Positions 24,155-33,122 are shown, counted from the stretch's first letter. The stretch: DNA of 41,363 bases from Anaerolineae bacterium (GCA_025062415.1 JANXAH010000035.1:1-41363), one strand, 5' to 3'. The notes: a model not told the origin generated them from the letters alone. Numbers and translations are program-made.

Positions 24155-25825
24155 GTGTCTGTGGAGTATCCCAGGATTCAGTGTGTCCGCTGTGGTTATC
24201 AGGAGCGCTTCTACCGCGCACTGGAACAGTGTCCAAGGTGCGGTGGGGATTGGCTGGATGTCATTTACGACTACGGTCGCGTGGCCCAGGTCTGGCGGGA
24301 AGAGTTGCCCCGTCGCGCCAACACGATGTGGCGCTATCGGGAACTGTTGCCCCTGCGCGATGATGCAAACCGCATCAGCCTGGGTGAGGGAGGTACTCCT
24401 TTGTTGCGCGCGACCAACCTCAGCTTGATGCTGGGGACTCCCCATCTCTACATCAAGGATGAACGGCAGGGTCCAACCGGTTCCTTCAAAGATCGCCAGG
24501 CCTCTCTGGCCATCTCTGTAATGAAAGAACTGGGGGTCACCGAGGCAGTTCTGGCTTCTACGGGCAACGTGGCCATCTCCTACGCCGCCTACTCCGCCCG
24601 GGCCGGGATTAAAATCTGGGCTTTCCTGACCAGCCTGGTGCCCGCAGAAAAAATGCGGGAGGTCGCAATTTATGGGGCCCAGGTCATCAAGGTGACCGGG
24701 ACCTACGATCAGACCAAGCGAATTGCAGCCGACTTTGCCCGGCGGCGGGGGCTCTACTTGGACCGGGGGATTCGTTCCATCGCCGCGCGGGAGAGCATGA
24801 AGACTGTAGCGTTTGAGATCGCGGAGCAACTGGCGGCGTATCTGGGCCCCTCCTCTCCTTCGGTTCCCTGGCGGGCACCGGATTGGTATGTTCAGGCTGT
24901 CAGCGGTGGACTGGGACCGGTAGGCGTCTGGAAAGGATTTGAGGAACTCTACCGAATGGGCTTGATAGACCGGATGCCCCGGCTGGCCTGTATTCAGGCT
25001 GAGGGGTGTGCTCCGATGGTCCTTTCCTTTGAGAGAGGCTTGGATAAGGCCGAGCCTATATTGAACCCCCGGACCCGTATCATTACTGTCGCGACGGGTG
25101 ACCCTGGACCGGCCTATACCTTCCTGGCCCGAGTGATTCGGGAGCATGGAGGGGCTTTTGAGATGGCCAGCGATGAGGAGGCTTTCCGCGCGATCCACGT
25201 CCTGGCGAAATTGGAAGGCCTCTCCATGGAACCTGCGGCCGCGTTAGCGTTTGCCGGACTTTTCAAGCTGCTCAGCAAGGGTGTGATCCGTCGGGATGAG
25301 GTTGTCGTTGTGAACTGTTCTGGCCATACTTTCCCTGTAGAGAAACATCTTTTAGGAGAGGACTGGTTCCAGACCATAGAGGCCACCCGTGCACCGGCGC
25401 CAGAGGAGGGATTGTTGGGGTCTCTGGAGTCCCTGGGGCGGCATGCACAGCGTATCGCGATCCTGGAAGACGATCCTGGTGCCCGGCGGTTGCTCCGGCG
25501 GATTCTCCAGGCCCGCGGCCACTACCAGATTTTTGAGGCCGAGAACGGACGCCAGGGGCTGGAACTTATCCGTCGGGAGCGTCCGGATGCCATCCTTCTG
25601 GACCTGATGATGCCGGAACTGGATGGATTTGGCGTTTTAGAGGCGCTTCAGGAGGACGAGGACCTTCGGACTATCCCCGTGATCGTGATCACGGCGAAAG
25701 AACTGACTCCCGATGAACGAGCCCGGTTAAGTGGTCACATCCAGGCCCTTCTCCAGAAAGGAGATTTCACCGACGAGGAACTCCTCCGGGAAATCAGTGA
25801 GCGGGCAGGTGAGGAGATCCAATGA
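24155..25825 (+). CDS. Threonine synthase-like PLP enzyme fused to C-terminal response-regulator receiver domain
   Basis: N-terminal zinc ribbon CVRCGYQERFYRALEQCPRCGG; PLP motif GPTGSFKDRQA; continuous ORF into receiver RIAILEDDPGARRLLRRIL...DAILLDLMMPELDGFGVLEAL...IPVIVITAKE...LLQKGDF. GTG start likely. Confidence 0.9.
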   Translation: MSVEYPRIQCVRCGYQERFYRALEQCPRCGGDWLDVIYDYGRVAQVWREELPRRANTMWRYRELLPLRDDANRISLGEGGTPLLRATNLSLMLGTPHLYIKDERQGPTGSFKDRQASLAISVMKELGVTEAVLASTGNVAISYAAYSARAGIKIWAFLTSLVPAEKMREVAIYGAQVIKVTGTYDQTKRIAADFARRRGLYLDRGIRSIAARESMKTVAFEIAEQLAAYLGPSSPSVPWRAPDWYVQAVSGGLGPVGVWKGFEELYRMGLIDRMPRLACIQAEGCAPMVLSFERGLDKAEPILNPRTRIITVATGDPGPAYTFLARVIREHGGAFEMASDEEAFRAIHVLAKLEGLSMEPAAALAFAGLFKLLSKGVIRRDEVVVVNCSGHTFPVEKHLLGEDWFQTIEATRAPAPEEGLLGSLESLGRHAQRIAILEDDPGARRLLRRILQARGHYQIFEAENGRQGLELIRRERPDAILLDLMMPELDGFGVLEALQEDEDLRTIPVIVITAKELTPDERARLSGHIQALLQKGDFTDEELLREISERAGEEIQ

Positions 25826-27066
25826 ACCAGGAACCGATCCGGATTCTTTATGTAGAGGACGATCCATCCAGTGCTCGTCTGGTTCAGCGGATATTAGGAG
25901 CAGAGGGATTTGATGTGCGAGTGGTGACGGACGGAATTGCCGCACTGGAGGCAGCCCGTCAACTTCGCCCCGCGCTGATCCTGATGGATATCAACATCAG
26001 CGGACTGGACGGGTATGAGGTGACCACACGCCTTCGGTCCCTGGAGGAGCTGAGGGATGTGCCCATTATCGCGGTGACTGCTGCAACCCTGAAGGGGGAC
26101 CGAGAGCGAGCCCTGATTGCTGGTTGCGATGGCTATATCCCCAAGCCCATAGATGTGGACCGATTCCCGGAGCAAGTACGCTCGTTCCTGAGAGGCCTGC
26201 GGGAACGGATAGAGTCTCCCCAGGAAAAGGCTGAGTACTTGGTAGAATACAGTCGGCGCCTCGTGGAGCGGCTGGAGGAAAAAATCCGTGAACTGCAGAA
26301 GGCCAACGCGGAACTCCAGCGCTTAGACAAAATGAAGACCGACTTCATTATCCTGGCAGGCCATGAACTGCGCACTCCATTAACAGCTATTTACGGATAT
26401 GCTCAGATTCTGGCCTCCCTTCCTGATCTACCGGGTTCTGTGGATGAGGAAGGGAGCCCTCGGCATCTTGTTCACCAGGTCATCCAAGCTACCCGTCGTC
26501 TGGGCCAGGTGGTGGACGATATTCTGAATGTCTTCCTGATTGAGGCCAACAGGTTAGAACTGTGTCTTGGGCCAGTATCATTGAACTCTCTTATCCAGAA
26601 TGTAGTTCGGAACATTCGGAGCCTGGGGCCAGAGCGAAAGTTGACCTTTGAGTTTGAGGGATTGGAGAACTTGCCAACCTTGATAGGCGATTCTCAGCGG
26701 CTCTTTCAGGCTTTCTGGCATGTGGTCAGCAACGCCGTGAAGTACACTCCCGATGGAGGGAAAATCCGAATCTCGGGCCGGGTGGTAGACCACACCATTC
26801 ACGTGGTTATCCAAGATACAGGGATCGGGATTGACCCGGAAGACCGAGAGCGGGTCTTTGAGCGTTTCTACGTGGTGGAAAACACCATTCTCCATCACTC
26901 CAGCAAAACGGCTTTCAAAGGCGGGGGGTTGGGATTGGGGCTCAGCCTGGCCCGTGGGATTATAGAGGCTCACAAAGGAAGGATCTGGATTGAGAGTGAG
27001 GGCCGGGATGAGCAACGGCTTCCCGGGACGACGGTGCATATCCTGCTGCCGTTGCCGCAGACTTAG
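25822..27066 (+). CDS. Receiver - HisKA - HATPase hybrid histidine kinase
   Basis: ILYVEDDPSSARLV...LILMDINISGLDGYEV...GHELRTPLTAIYGYAQIL...NAVKYTPDGGKIRISG...DTGIGIDPEDRERVFERFY...GGGLGLGLSLARGIIEAHKG; ATGA overlap with preceding gene. Confidence 0.95.
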   Translation: MNQEPIRILYVEDDPSSARLVQRILGAEGFDVRVVTDGIAALEAARQLRPALILMDINISGLDGYEVTTRLRSLEELRDVPIIAVTAATLKGDRERALIAGCDGYIPKPIDVDRFPEQVRSFLRGLRERIESPQEKAEYLVEYSRRLVERLEEKIRELQKANAELQRLDKMKTDFIILAGHELRTPLTAIYGYAQILASLPDLPGSVDEEGSPRHLVHQVIQATRRLGQVVDDILNVFLIEANRLELCLGPVSLNSLIQNVVRNIRSLGPERKLTFEFEGLENLPTLIGDSQRLFQAFWHVVSNAVKYTPDGGKIRISGRVVDHTIHVVIQDTGIGIDPEDRERVFERFYVVENTILHHSSKTAFKGGGLGLGLSLARGIIEAHKGRIWIESEGRDEQRLPGTTVHILLPLPQT

Positions 27067-27089
27067 AAGCCCGGCGGCTTGGTTTGCAT

Positions 27090-27986
27090 TTATACCCCCT
27101 GTGCGGAAGTTCTGGCTCCCAGAAGAACACTGAAAACCAGGATGAGACCTCCAATCCACTGAAGGAGGGTCAGGCGTTCTCCCAGCAACAGGAACGCCAG
27201 GACGAGGGAGACAACCAGTTCCAGCAGACTAATGAGGGCAGTTTCAATTCCTCCCAGCCGGCGCAGCCCGGCAAACATTAGCAGGCGGGAGATGACAGTG
27301 GTAACCCCCAGGGCGAGAATGGTTCCCCACCCTGCTTCCGAGATTGGTTCTATTGGCTTTCCCTGGGCGAGGCGTGCCAGTCCGACGGTGATCGCCATTG
27401 CGGTCAGGATGTACGGGGATGCCGTTTGCGAGGGAACGTCGGCAAGAATCCACTGTCCCATAACCAGGTGCCACCCATAGGTTGCCGCAGAGGCCGCCAT
27501 CAGCATAGCCCCAAGCCAGTTGGGCTCTCCCTCTCCGCCTCCAGTGAGAATGTACACCCCTGCTATGGCCATTCCAAGGCGAACCAGGGTTAACCGCCCC
27601 ACAGGCTGGCCCGAGGCTGCCAGAAAAATAACCACCCAGAGTACGTAGAGAGTGTTTAAGAAGGAAGCGCGGGATGCGTCCAGGCGCGAGAGGCCAGAGT
27701 AGTACAGGAGTGACCCAATTCCGTTGACCGCGCCGACTGCTAAACATCCCAGCAGTTCCTGCCAGGTGATGCGCTTTAGATAACTTCGCCCGAACAGCAG
27801 ATACCATCCCCAGAGAAGCAAAACAGCGACTAAAGTCCGGAGAGCGGCGAGAGTGAATGGGGTTACTCCGTTGGCATAGGCAAATTTGCCCAAGATGGGT
27901 GCCCATCCCAGGAAGAAAGTGGAGAGGACGGTATTGCGAATTGCCCGACGACGAATATCCTGCGAGAAACTAATCGTGCGTTGCAC
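27090..27986 (-). CDS. EamA/DMT family transporter
   Basis: Ten hydrophobic helices, FFLGWAPILGKFAYANGVTPFTLAALRTLVAVLLL, C-terminal FLLLGERLTLLQWIGGLILVFSVLL. Confidence 0.85.
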   Translation of the reverse strand: MQRTISFSQDIRRRAIRNTVLSTFFLGWAPILGKFAYANGVTPFTLAALRTLVAVLLLWGWYLLFGRSYLKRITWQELLGCLAVGAVNGIGSLLYYSGLSRLDASRASFLNTLYVLWVVIFLAASGQPVGRLTLVRLGMAIAGVYILTGGGEGEPNWLGAMLMAASAATYGWHLVMGQWILADVPSQTASPYILTAMAITVGLARLAQGKPIEPISEAGWGTILALGVTTVISRLLMFAGLRRLGGIETALISLLELVVSLVLAFLLLGERLTLLQWIGGLILVFSVLLGARTSAQGV

Positions 27987-28112
27987 GTTGCCCTACCCTA
28001 ATGAAATCATATCACGATCCTTGCTTAAAACAACCTGTGAGTCGCGGGAATTTCGTATAGCCTAAAACTTGCCCTCAAGCAACAAGAATCAGTCCCGTAG
28101 CGCCACCCCCTC

Positions 28113-28191
28113 TGATGACTATACGAAACAACCGCGCGAAACACAGCGCCCAAGTATTTGCCAAGGGCTGATGACTACACGAAACCACCGC
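28113..28191. repeat. Pair of 23-bp direct repeats in L25 upstream region
   Basis: TGATGACTATACGAAACAACCGC (28113-28135) and TGATGACTACACGAAACCACCGC (28169-28191), 21/23; inverted core TTTCGTATAG at 28051-28060. Confidence 0.75.
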
Positions 28192-28215
28192 TTGCCCCCC
28201 CTGTCACCCTCCGGC

Positions 28216-28243
28216 TTGACAAAAATCTGCTTTGGATTAAAAT
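28216..28243 (+). promoter_or_regulatory. Sigma70-like promoter for L25
   Basis: TTGACA - 16 nt - TAAAAT. Confidence 0.55.
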
Positions 28244-28252
28244 ATCGCCGCC

Positions 28253-28277
28253 AAGAGCGGGCGTTCCCCGCTTTTTT
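28253..28277 (+). terminator. Intrinsic-terminator/attenuator-like hairpin in the L25 leader
   Basis: AAGAGCGGG-cgttc-CCCGCTTTTTTG between predicted TSS and L25 start. Confidence 0.45.
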
Positions 28278-28307
28278 GTTGATTGTGAATCTCAGGGGGA
28301 GGAAACG

Positions 28308-28958
28308 ATGCAGACTGAGCTGAGTTTAAATGCCGAGATTCGGACTGTTGTGGGCAAGAAGACAAAACAGCTTCGGGCCCGGGGATGGATCCCGGCAGTC
28401 CTTTATGGCCCGGGAGTGGAAAATCGCCTCCTTCAGATTCCCGCCAGCGAGGCTGAGACGGTCATCGCGCGGGCCGGCACCAGCCATCTGATTACGGTGA
28501 ATATCCGCGGCGATAAGGGCCCTGTCCAGGTCCTGCTCAAGGGATTCCAGCGGGACCCCATCCGTCGCAACCTGCTGCACGTTGACCTCTACCAGGTCGC
28601 AATGGACAAGCCTATCACAGTAGAGGTCCCAATTGTTCTGGTCGGCTCCTCGCCCGTTCTGGATCGCAAAGAGGGGATCCTGCTGCAGGGCAAGCAGACG
28701 CTGGAGATTGAGTGCCTGCCAAAGGACCTGATAGAGGCAGTTGAGGTGGACCTGAGCCTTCTGACGGAGGTAGACCAGCAGATCACCGTCGCCGACCTGG
28801 CCCTTCCTCCAACCATCCGGGTGCTGGACGACCCCGACGAAGTGATTGTACGGGTCAGCCCGCTGGAGGAAGAGGAGGAGATCGTTGAAGAAGTTCCGAC
28901 CACAGTGGAGCCGGAACTGATCCGTAAGCGGAAAGAAGAGGTGGAAGAAGAGGAGTGA
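28308..28958 (+). CDS. rplY: 50S ribosomal protein L25 (general stress protein Ctc family)
   Basis: MQTELSLNAEIRTVVGKKTKQLRARGWIPAVLYGPGVENRLLQI...HVDLYQV...VEVPIVLVG; acidic C-terminal tail. Confidence 0.92.
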   Translation: MQTELSLNAEIRTVVGKKTKQLRARGWIPAVLYGPGVENRLLQIPASEAETVIARAGTSHLITVNIRGDKGPVQVLLKGFQRDPIRRNLLHVDLYQVAMDKPITVEVPIVLVGSSPVLDRKEGILLQGKQTLEIECLPKDLIEAVEVDLSLLTEVDQQITVADLALPPTIRVLDDPDEVIVRVSPLEEEEEIVEEVPTTVEPELIRKRKEEVEEEE

Positions 28959-28982
28959 TTCCGCCTTTTCTTCTAATTAACA

Positions 28983-29030
28983 AAAACAGATTGCGGCCGT
29001 GGTCCGTTCGCCACGGCCGCAATCTGTTTT
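28983..29030. terminator. Bidirectional terminator between L25 and korB
   Basis: Perfect 20-bp stem AAAACAGATTGCGGCCGTGG-tccgttcg-CCACGGCCGCAATCTGTTTT; overlaps the korB stop codon. Confidence 0.85.
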
Positions 29031-29901
29031 ACATCGCCTCCTCAAGAAGCCGCCGGACCTGCTCCGGAGTGAGTTTCTCCAGCGGCCGCGGGGCCAGTGG
29101 CCCTGCCCTCAGCGCTGGAACCTGCTCCTCGTAGGCGGGCCGGTCCTCCACCTGATAGAAAACCCCAATGGGAATCCGGTCCCCCCACTCCAGGGCCTTC
29201 GCAAAAGCCGCCATTTTGTCGGTGACGTCGTAGGTTGGATCGTCCTGGAGGTTGTAGACGCGGGGACGATAGTAGTCGTAGGAGTTCTGGCGATTGAAGG
29301 TGACACAGGGCTGGAAGACGTCTATCAGTGCATATCCCCGATGGCCCAGTGCCCGAACAATGGTCTCCGTCAGGTGGTTCAGGTCGCCGGACCAGGAGCG
29401 GGCGACGAAGGTCGCGCCCGCCGCCAGCGCCAGTGCGATGGGGTTAACCGGAAGTTCAAAGGACCCCCAGGGGGAAGTCTTGCTCACTCGCCCCCGGTCG
29501 CTGGTGGGAGAATATTGCCCTTTCGTCAGACCATAGATGCGGTTGTCCTGGATGATGTCCACCAGGCCGATGTTGCGACGGGCAGCGTGGAGCATATGAC
29601 CCAGCCCCTCCGCATAGGCATCGCCGTCGCCATGAGTACAGATGACCCGCAGGCCATGGTTGGCCAGCCGAACCCCCGTCGCCACAGGGACCGTCCGACC
29701 GTGCAGGGTCATATAGCCATTGGCGTGGGTGTAATCAGGGAGTTTGCTCCCACAGCCGATGCCGCTCACCAGCATGACCTGGTGCGGCGCCAGGCCCACC
29801 TGGGCCAGCGCCCGCTTGACCGCGTTCCAGATAGCAAAGTTCCCACACCCAGTACACCAGGTGGGACGAACAGGACTGGCAAAGTCGTCTACGGTAACCA
29901 T
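29029..29901 (-). CDS. korB: 2-oxoacid:ferredoxin oxidoreductase beta subunit
   Basis: WCTGCGNFAIWNAVKRAL...SGIGCGSKLPDY...THGDGDAYAEGLGHMLHAARRN TPP-binding signature. Confidence 0.9.
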   Translation of the reverse strand: MVTVDDFASPVRPTWCTGCGNFAIWNAVKRALAQVGLAPHQVMLVSGIGCGSKLPDYTHANGYMTLHGRTVPVATGVRLANHGLRVICTHGDGDAYAEGLGHMLHAARRNIGLVDIIQDNRIYGLTKGQYSPTSDRGRVSKTSPWGSFELPVNPIALALAAGATFVARSWSGDLNHLTETIVRALGHRGYALIDVFQPCVTFNRQNSYDYYRPRVYNLQDDPTYDVTDKMAAFAKALEWGDRIPIGVFYQVEDRPAYEEQVPALRAGPLAPRPLEKLTPEQVRRLLEEAM

Positions 29902-29943
29902 CGCGTTTCCTCCATCAACGGAATCAGCAATACGCAGTACGGG

Positions 29944-31686
29944 CTATGCGTTGCGTATTCCGTATTCCGTGTTCCGCAAGATGTACTCCGGCGAAATGGG
30001 CCGGCCATCCCACTTGAGGATGCGGCGGGAGACGGTGTGACCCGTCGCCATCCGTAACAGATTTGCGAACTGGCCAGAGTAGTTGCCCTCCACAGCCACC
30101 GTCTCGCCCGTGAGCAGGCGCTCCACCCCTTCGGGCACGGGCCAGATATCGGTGAAATGGAGCATCCGGGCCCGAAGGCCCTGCTCGTTCAGCCGATCCA
30201 CCACCTCCCGCAGGGGCCCATAGGTGGAGCCCCACCCAACAAAGGTCAGACTGGCATCGTCTGAACCATAGACGGTGGGCAGGCGCATCTCGGCGCGGGC
30301 CGCCTCCAGTTTGCGCATCCGCTTTTCGTGCATCCGGCGGCGGTTCTCCGCGTTTTCTTCTATGTGGCCGTACTCGTCATGTTCATCGCTGGAGGAAGCG
30401 TAAACGGCCTTCGGATGGCCCGGAATGGCCCGCGGGGAGATGCCACTCTCGGTGAACCGATGGCGCTTGTACTCGCCCTCCAGATTCTCCAGTTCCGCCT
30501 CCGTCAGCAACTCGCCCCGGTCTATGACCACTGCGTCAAAGTTCAGGTCCTCGGGGGCCACATCCCGGACAGAGGTCGCCAGGTAGTGGTCGGAGAGGAC
30601 GATCACGGGGGTCTGGTAGCGCTCAGCGAAGTTGAAGGCCCGCCACCCGGCCTCAAAGGCCTGCTCCACCGTCCCCGGAGCCAGGACAATGCGCGGGAAT
30701 TCGCCCTGGGAAGCATGGAGGACGAAGAGGAGGTCGCCCTGTTCGGTTCGGGTCGCCAGGCCGGTGGAAGGACCGGGCCGCTGGGCTTCGTAGACGACGA
30801 CAGGGACCTCCGTCATCCCGGCCAGGCCAAGGGCCTCCACCATCAGGGAGAAGCCGCCACCGGAGGTGGGGGCCATCGCCCGGACGCCGGCGTATCCAGC
30901 GCCGATGGCCATGCAGAGGGCCGCGATCTCGTCCTCCACCTGAATCGTGACAACGCCGTACTCGGCCGCGTGGGCCGCCATCCACTCCAGGACGGGGCTA
31001 CCCGGCGTCATCGGATAGCCGGCGACGAAGCGACAGCCGCCCGCCAGCGCGCCCATCGCAAAGGCTTGGTTGCCATTGAGGAGAAGCCTTCGCGGCGCGC
31101 CCGGCACTGCCTCCATTCGGAAGGGAAAGTCGGCCTGGAAGGGGCGGGAGGCCTCCACTCCGGCCTCAATCACCCGCAGGTTGGCATCCACCACCGCCTG
31201 CCCCTTGCGGGCAAAGTTATCCCGCGCGACACTCTCAATGTACGTGGGATCAAACCCGATGAGCCCTGCAGCGACGGCGAAGACCAGGGTGTTGCGCATA
31301 ATGGCGCTTCCACCGGTCTCCTCCGCCCGTTTGGAGAGAGGGATAGGGAAATATTGAACGTCGGGCCGCCGAGGGATGTCGGGAAGTCCGTCTTTCTCGT
31401 CGTAGACGACGGCGCCGCCAGGAACAACAGCGCCGATGTGCCGCCGAACGGTCTCCTGGTCCAGCGCCAGGAGCAGGTGGACGGGCTCGGTGTGGCTGTA
31501 GAGGGGACGGCGAGCGATGCGGACGGTGAAGAAGTTATGGCCTCCGCGGATTCGGGAATGATAGTCGGGAAGGCCAAAAACGTGGAGCCCACCCCGCACC
31601 AGGGCCTGGGAGAAACCGACACCGCTGGATTCCAACCCCATCCCAGCCTCTCCACCGATGCGGATGGTCACTTCTGGGGTTTCCAT
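29944..31686 (-). CDS. korA: 2-oxoacid:ferredoxin oxidoreductase fused gamma-alpha subunit
   Basis: METPEVTIRIGGEAGMGLESSGVGFSQALVRGG (gamma) ... NGNQAFAMGALAGGCRFVAGYPMTPGSPVLEWMAAHAAEYG (alpha). Confidence 0.9.
   Translation of the reverse strand: METPEVTIRIGGEAGMGLESSGVGFSQALVRGGLHVFGLPDYHSRIRGGHNFFTVRIARRPLYSHTEPVHLLLALDQETVRRHIGAVVPGGAVVYDEKDGLPDIPRRPDVQYFPIPLSKRAEETGGSAIMRNTLVFAVAAGLIGFDPTYIESVARDNFARKGQAVVDANLRVIEAGVEASRPFQADFPFRMEAVPGAPRRLLLNGNQAFAMGALAGGCRFVAGYPMTPGSPVLEWMAAHAAEYGVVTIQVEDEIAALCMAIGAGYAGVRAMAPTSGGGFSLMVEALGLAGMTEVPVVVYEAQRPGPSTGLATRTEQGDLLFVLHASQGEFPRIVLAPGTVEQAFEAGWRAFNFAERYQTPVIVLSDHYLATSVRDVAPEDLNFDAVVIDRGELLTEAELENLEGEYKRHRFTESGISPRAIPGHPKAVYASSSDEHDEYGHIEENAENRRRMHEKRMRKLEAARAEMRLPTVYGSDDASLTFVGWGSTYGPLREVVDRLNEQGLRARMLHFTDIWPVPEGVERLLTGETVAVEGNYSGQFANLLRMATGHTVSRRILKWDGRPISPEYILRNTEYGIRNA
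29953..29973. repeat. 7-bp tandem repeat at the korA 3' end
   Basis: gcgtatt/ccgtatt/ccgtgtt. Confidence 0.6.
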
Positions 31687-31801
31687 AGAGGCACCTCCGT
31701 TTATACGTGTTGTGCGCAAGAAGAGCGGCGGGAATGTGAGAAACAGCGAGGGGATAAGCCGCGGATTTGTTTTATCATGGTCTGGGATTTTGTCAAGCCA
31801 A

Positions 31802-31830
31802 TTGCCCTCCCCGCCAAACAGTGGTATACT
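31802..31830 (+). promoter_or_regulatory. Promoter of probable leaderless gene
   Basis: TTGCCC - 17 nt - TATACT, 7 nt before GTG start at 31838. Confidence 0.55.
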
Positions 31831-31837
31831 CTCTCCC

Positions 31838-32302
31838 GTGACCAGCAAACCAACCGTCCAGCGGCCCTCGGCTACTTCGTACCGGCACCTGGTCCGGTGG
31901 CTGGCGATCCTCCTGGCTGCGGTGGGAATCGGGAACATCGGCCGGGCCATCGTTGCGGTTCAGTATATGCAGCGCCTTCCGGACCTTCCCCTGACGGTTC
32001 CACTCCCGTATCTGGCGGTAACGGGAGCAGGATGGGGGATCGTGTTGCTGGCCTGCGCTGCTGGGCTCTGGATGCTCCATTCCTGGAGTCGCCCGCTGAC
32101 CCTGGTCTGCGTGGCCCTCTTTCAGGCCCACACCTGGCTGAACCATCTGGCTTTTGATGCGTCGGACTACGCGTTCCAGACCCGGCCGCGGGACGCGCTG
32201 GTGAGCCTTCTCTTCCTGGCTCTTTTCTGGGGACTGTTGAACCTGCGCGGGGTACGTCGGGTGTTTAAAGAGCGCAAAGACACAAAGGCACGAAGAAATT
32301 AA
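31838..32302 (+). CDS. Small multi-TM membrane protein of unknown function
   Basis: In-frame GTG 31838 (VTSKPTVQRPSATSYRHLVRWLAILLAAVGIG...) with about four hydrophobic segments; the longer ORF start at 31658 lies within korA antisense. Confidence 0.6.
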   Translation: MTSKPTVQRPSATSYRHLVRWLAILLAAVGIGNIGRAIVAVQYMQRLPDLPLTVPLPYLAVTGAGWGIVLLACAAGLWMLHSWSRPLTLVCVALFQAHTWLNHLAFDASDYAFQTRPRDALVSLLFLALFWGLLNLRGVRRVFKERKDTKARRN

Positions 32303-32333
32303 ATAAACACCTCGTGCCTTGGCGTCTTCGTGG
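32273..32333. repeat. Imperfect inverted repeat (intergenic repeat element)
   Basis: CGCAAAGACACAAAGGCACGAAG ... CTCGTGCCTTGGCGTCTTCGTGG; 15/18 pairing in the core; left arm encodes the ERKDTKARRN tail of the upstream ORF. Confidence 0.7.
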
Positions 32334-32355
32334 TTTCTAACTCTGGGAGGTAGAC

Positions 32356-33111
32356 ATGCGTCTGGCAGTGCTCTCCGACATTCACGGAAATCTGCTGGCC
32401 CTGGAGGCGGTCCTGGCCGACCTTCAGGCCCAGGGAACGCCCGACCTCTATTGGGTTCTGGGCGACCTGGTCGCCTTCGGGCCCTGGCCTGTGGAGACCC
32501 TGGCCCGTCTGCGGGCCCTTCCCAATGTCTCCTTTGTCCAAGGAAATACCGATCGCTACATCGTGACCGGGCGAAGGCCCGCTGCGCCAGTCCGCTCCCC
32601 GGAAGACTGGGCCCGAATGCCCGGATTCCTGGAGATGCGGGACGGGATGTTCCGCTGGGCGGTGGAACGGCTGGGCTGGGAGGAGTATCTCTTCCTGCGG
32701 GACCTCCCGACCCAGCTGGAACTGGACGTCCCCGGCTTCGGCCGCGTCCTGGCCTTCCACGCCAACCCGGTGGACGACGAGACCAACATCTTCCCAGACA
32801 CCCCCGACGAGCAGATTCGCCCCCTCCTGAAAGGAGTGGAGGCGCGGCTGATGGTCTACGGTCACACGCACCGGCCCCTGGACCGGACAGTGGACGGAAT
32901 CCGGTTGGTCAACGGTGGGAGCATCGGCTTCCCCCTGGACGGCGTCACTCAACCCGGATACGCCCTGCTGGATTTTGAGGGGAGCGCCTGCGCGGTCACC
33001 CTGCGGCGAGTCTCCTACGACCTGGAGGCTGTGGTGGCAGAACTGGAGCGGGTAGCCCACCCGGCCCGCGCGTGGCTGACCGCTATGCTGCGTCGGGGAG
33101 CCCCTGCGTAG
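32356..33111 (+). CDS. Calcineurin-like metallophosphoesterase (YfcE/MJ0936-like)
   Basis: MRLAVLSDIHGNLLALEAVLADL...VLGDLVAFGPWP...QGNTDRY...VYGHTHRPLDR...LVNGGSIGFPLDG. Confidence 0.9.
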   Translation: MRLAVLSDIHGNLLALEAVLADLQAQGTPDLYWVLGDLVAFGPWPVETLARLRALPNVSFVQGNTDRYIVTGRRPAAPVRSPEDWARMPGFLEMRDGMFRWAVERLGWEEYLFLRDLPTQLELDVPGFGRVLAFHANPVDDETNIFPDTPDEQIRPLLKGVEARLMVYGHTHRPLDRTVDGIRLVNGGSIGFPLDGVTQPGYALLDFEGSACAVTLRRVSYDLEAVVAELERVAHPARAWLTAMLRRGAPA

Positions 33112-33122
33112 AGGCGGAAAAG

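Noticed and set aside
30328-32157. 609-aa plus ORF opposite korA
   Set aside because: Antisense of korA, which has clear family motifs; shadow ORF.
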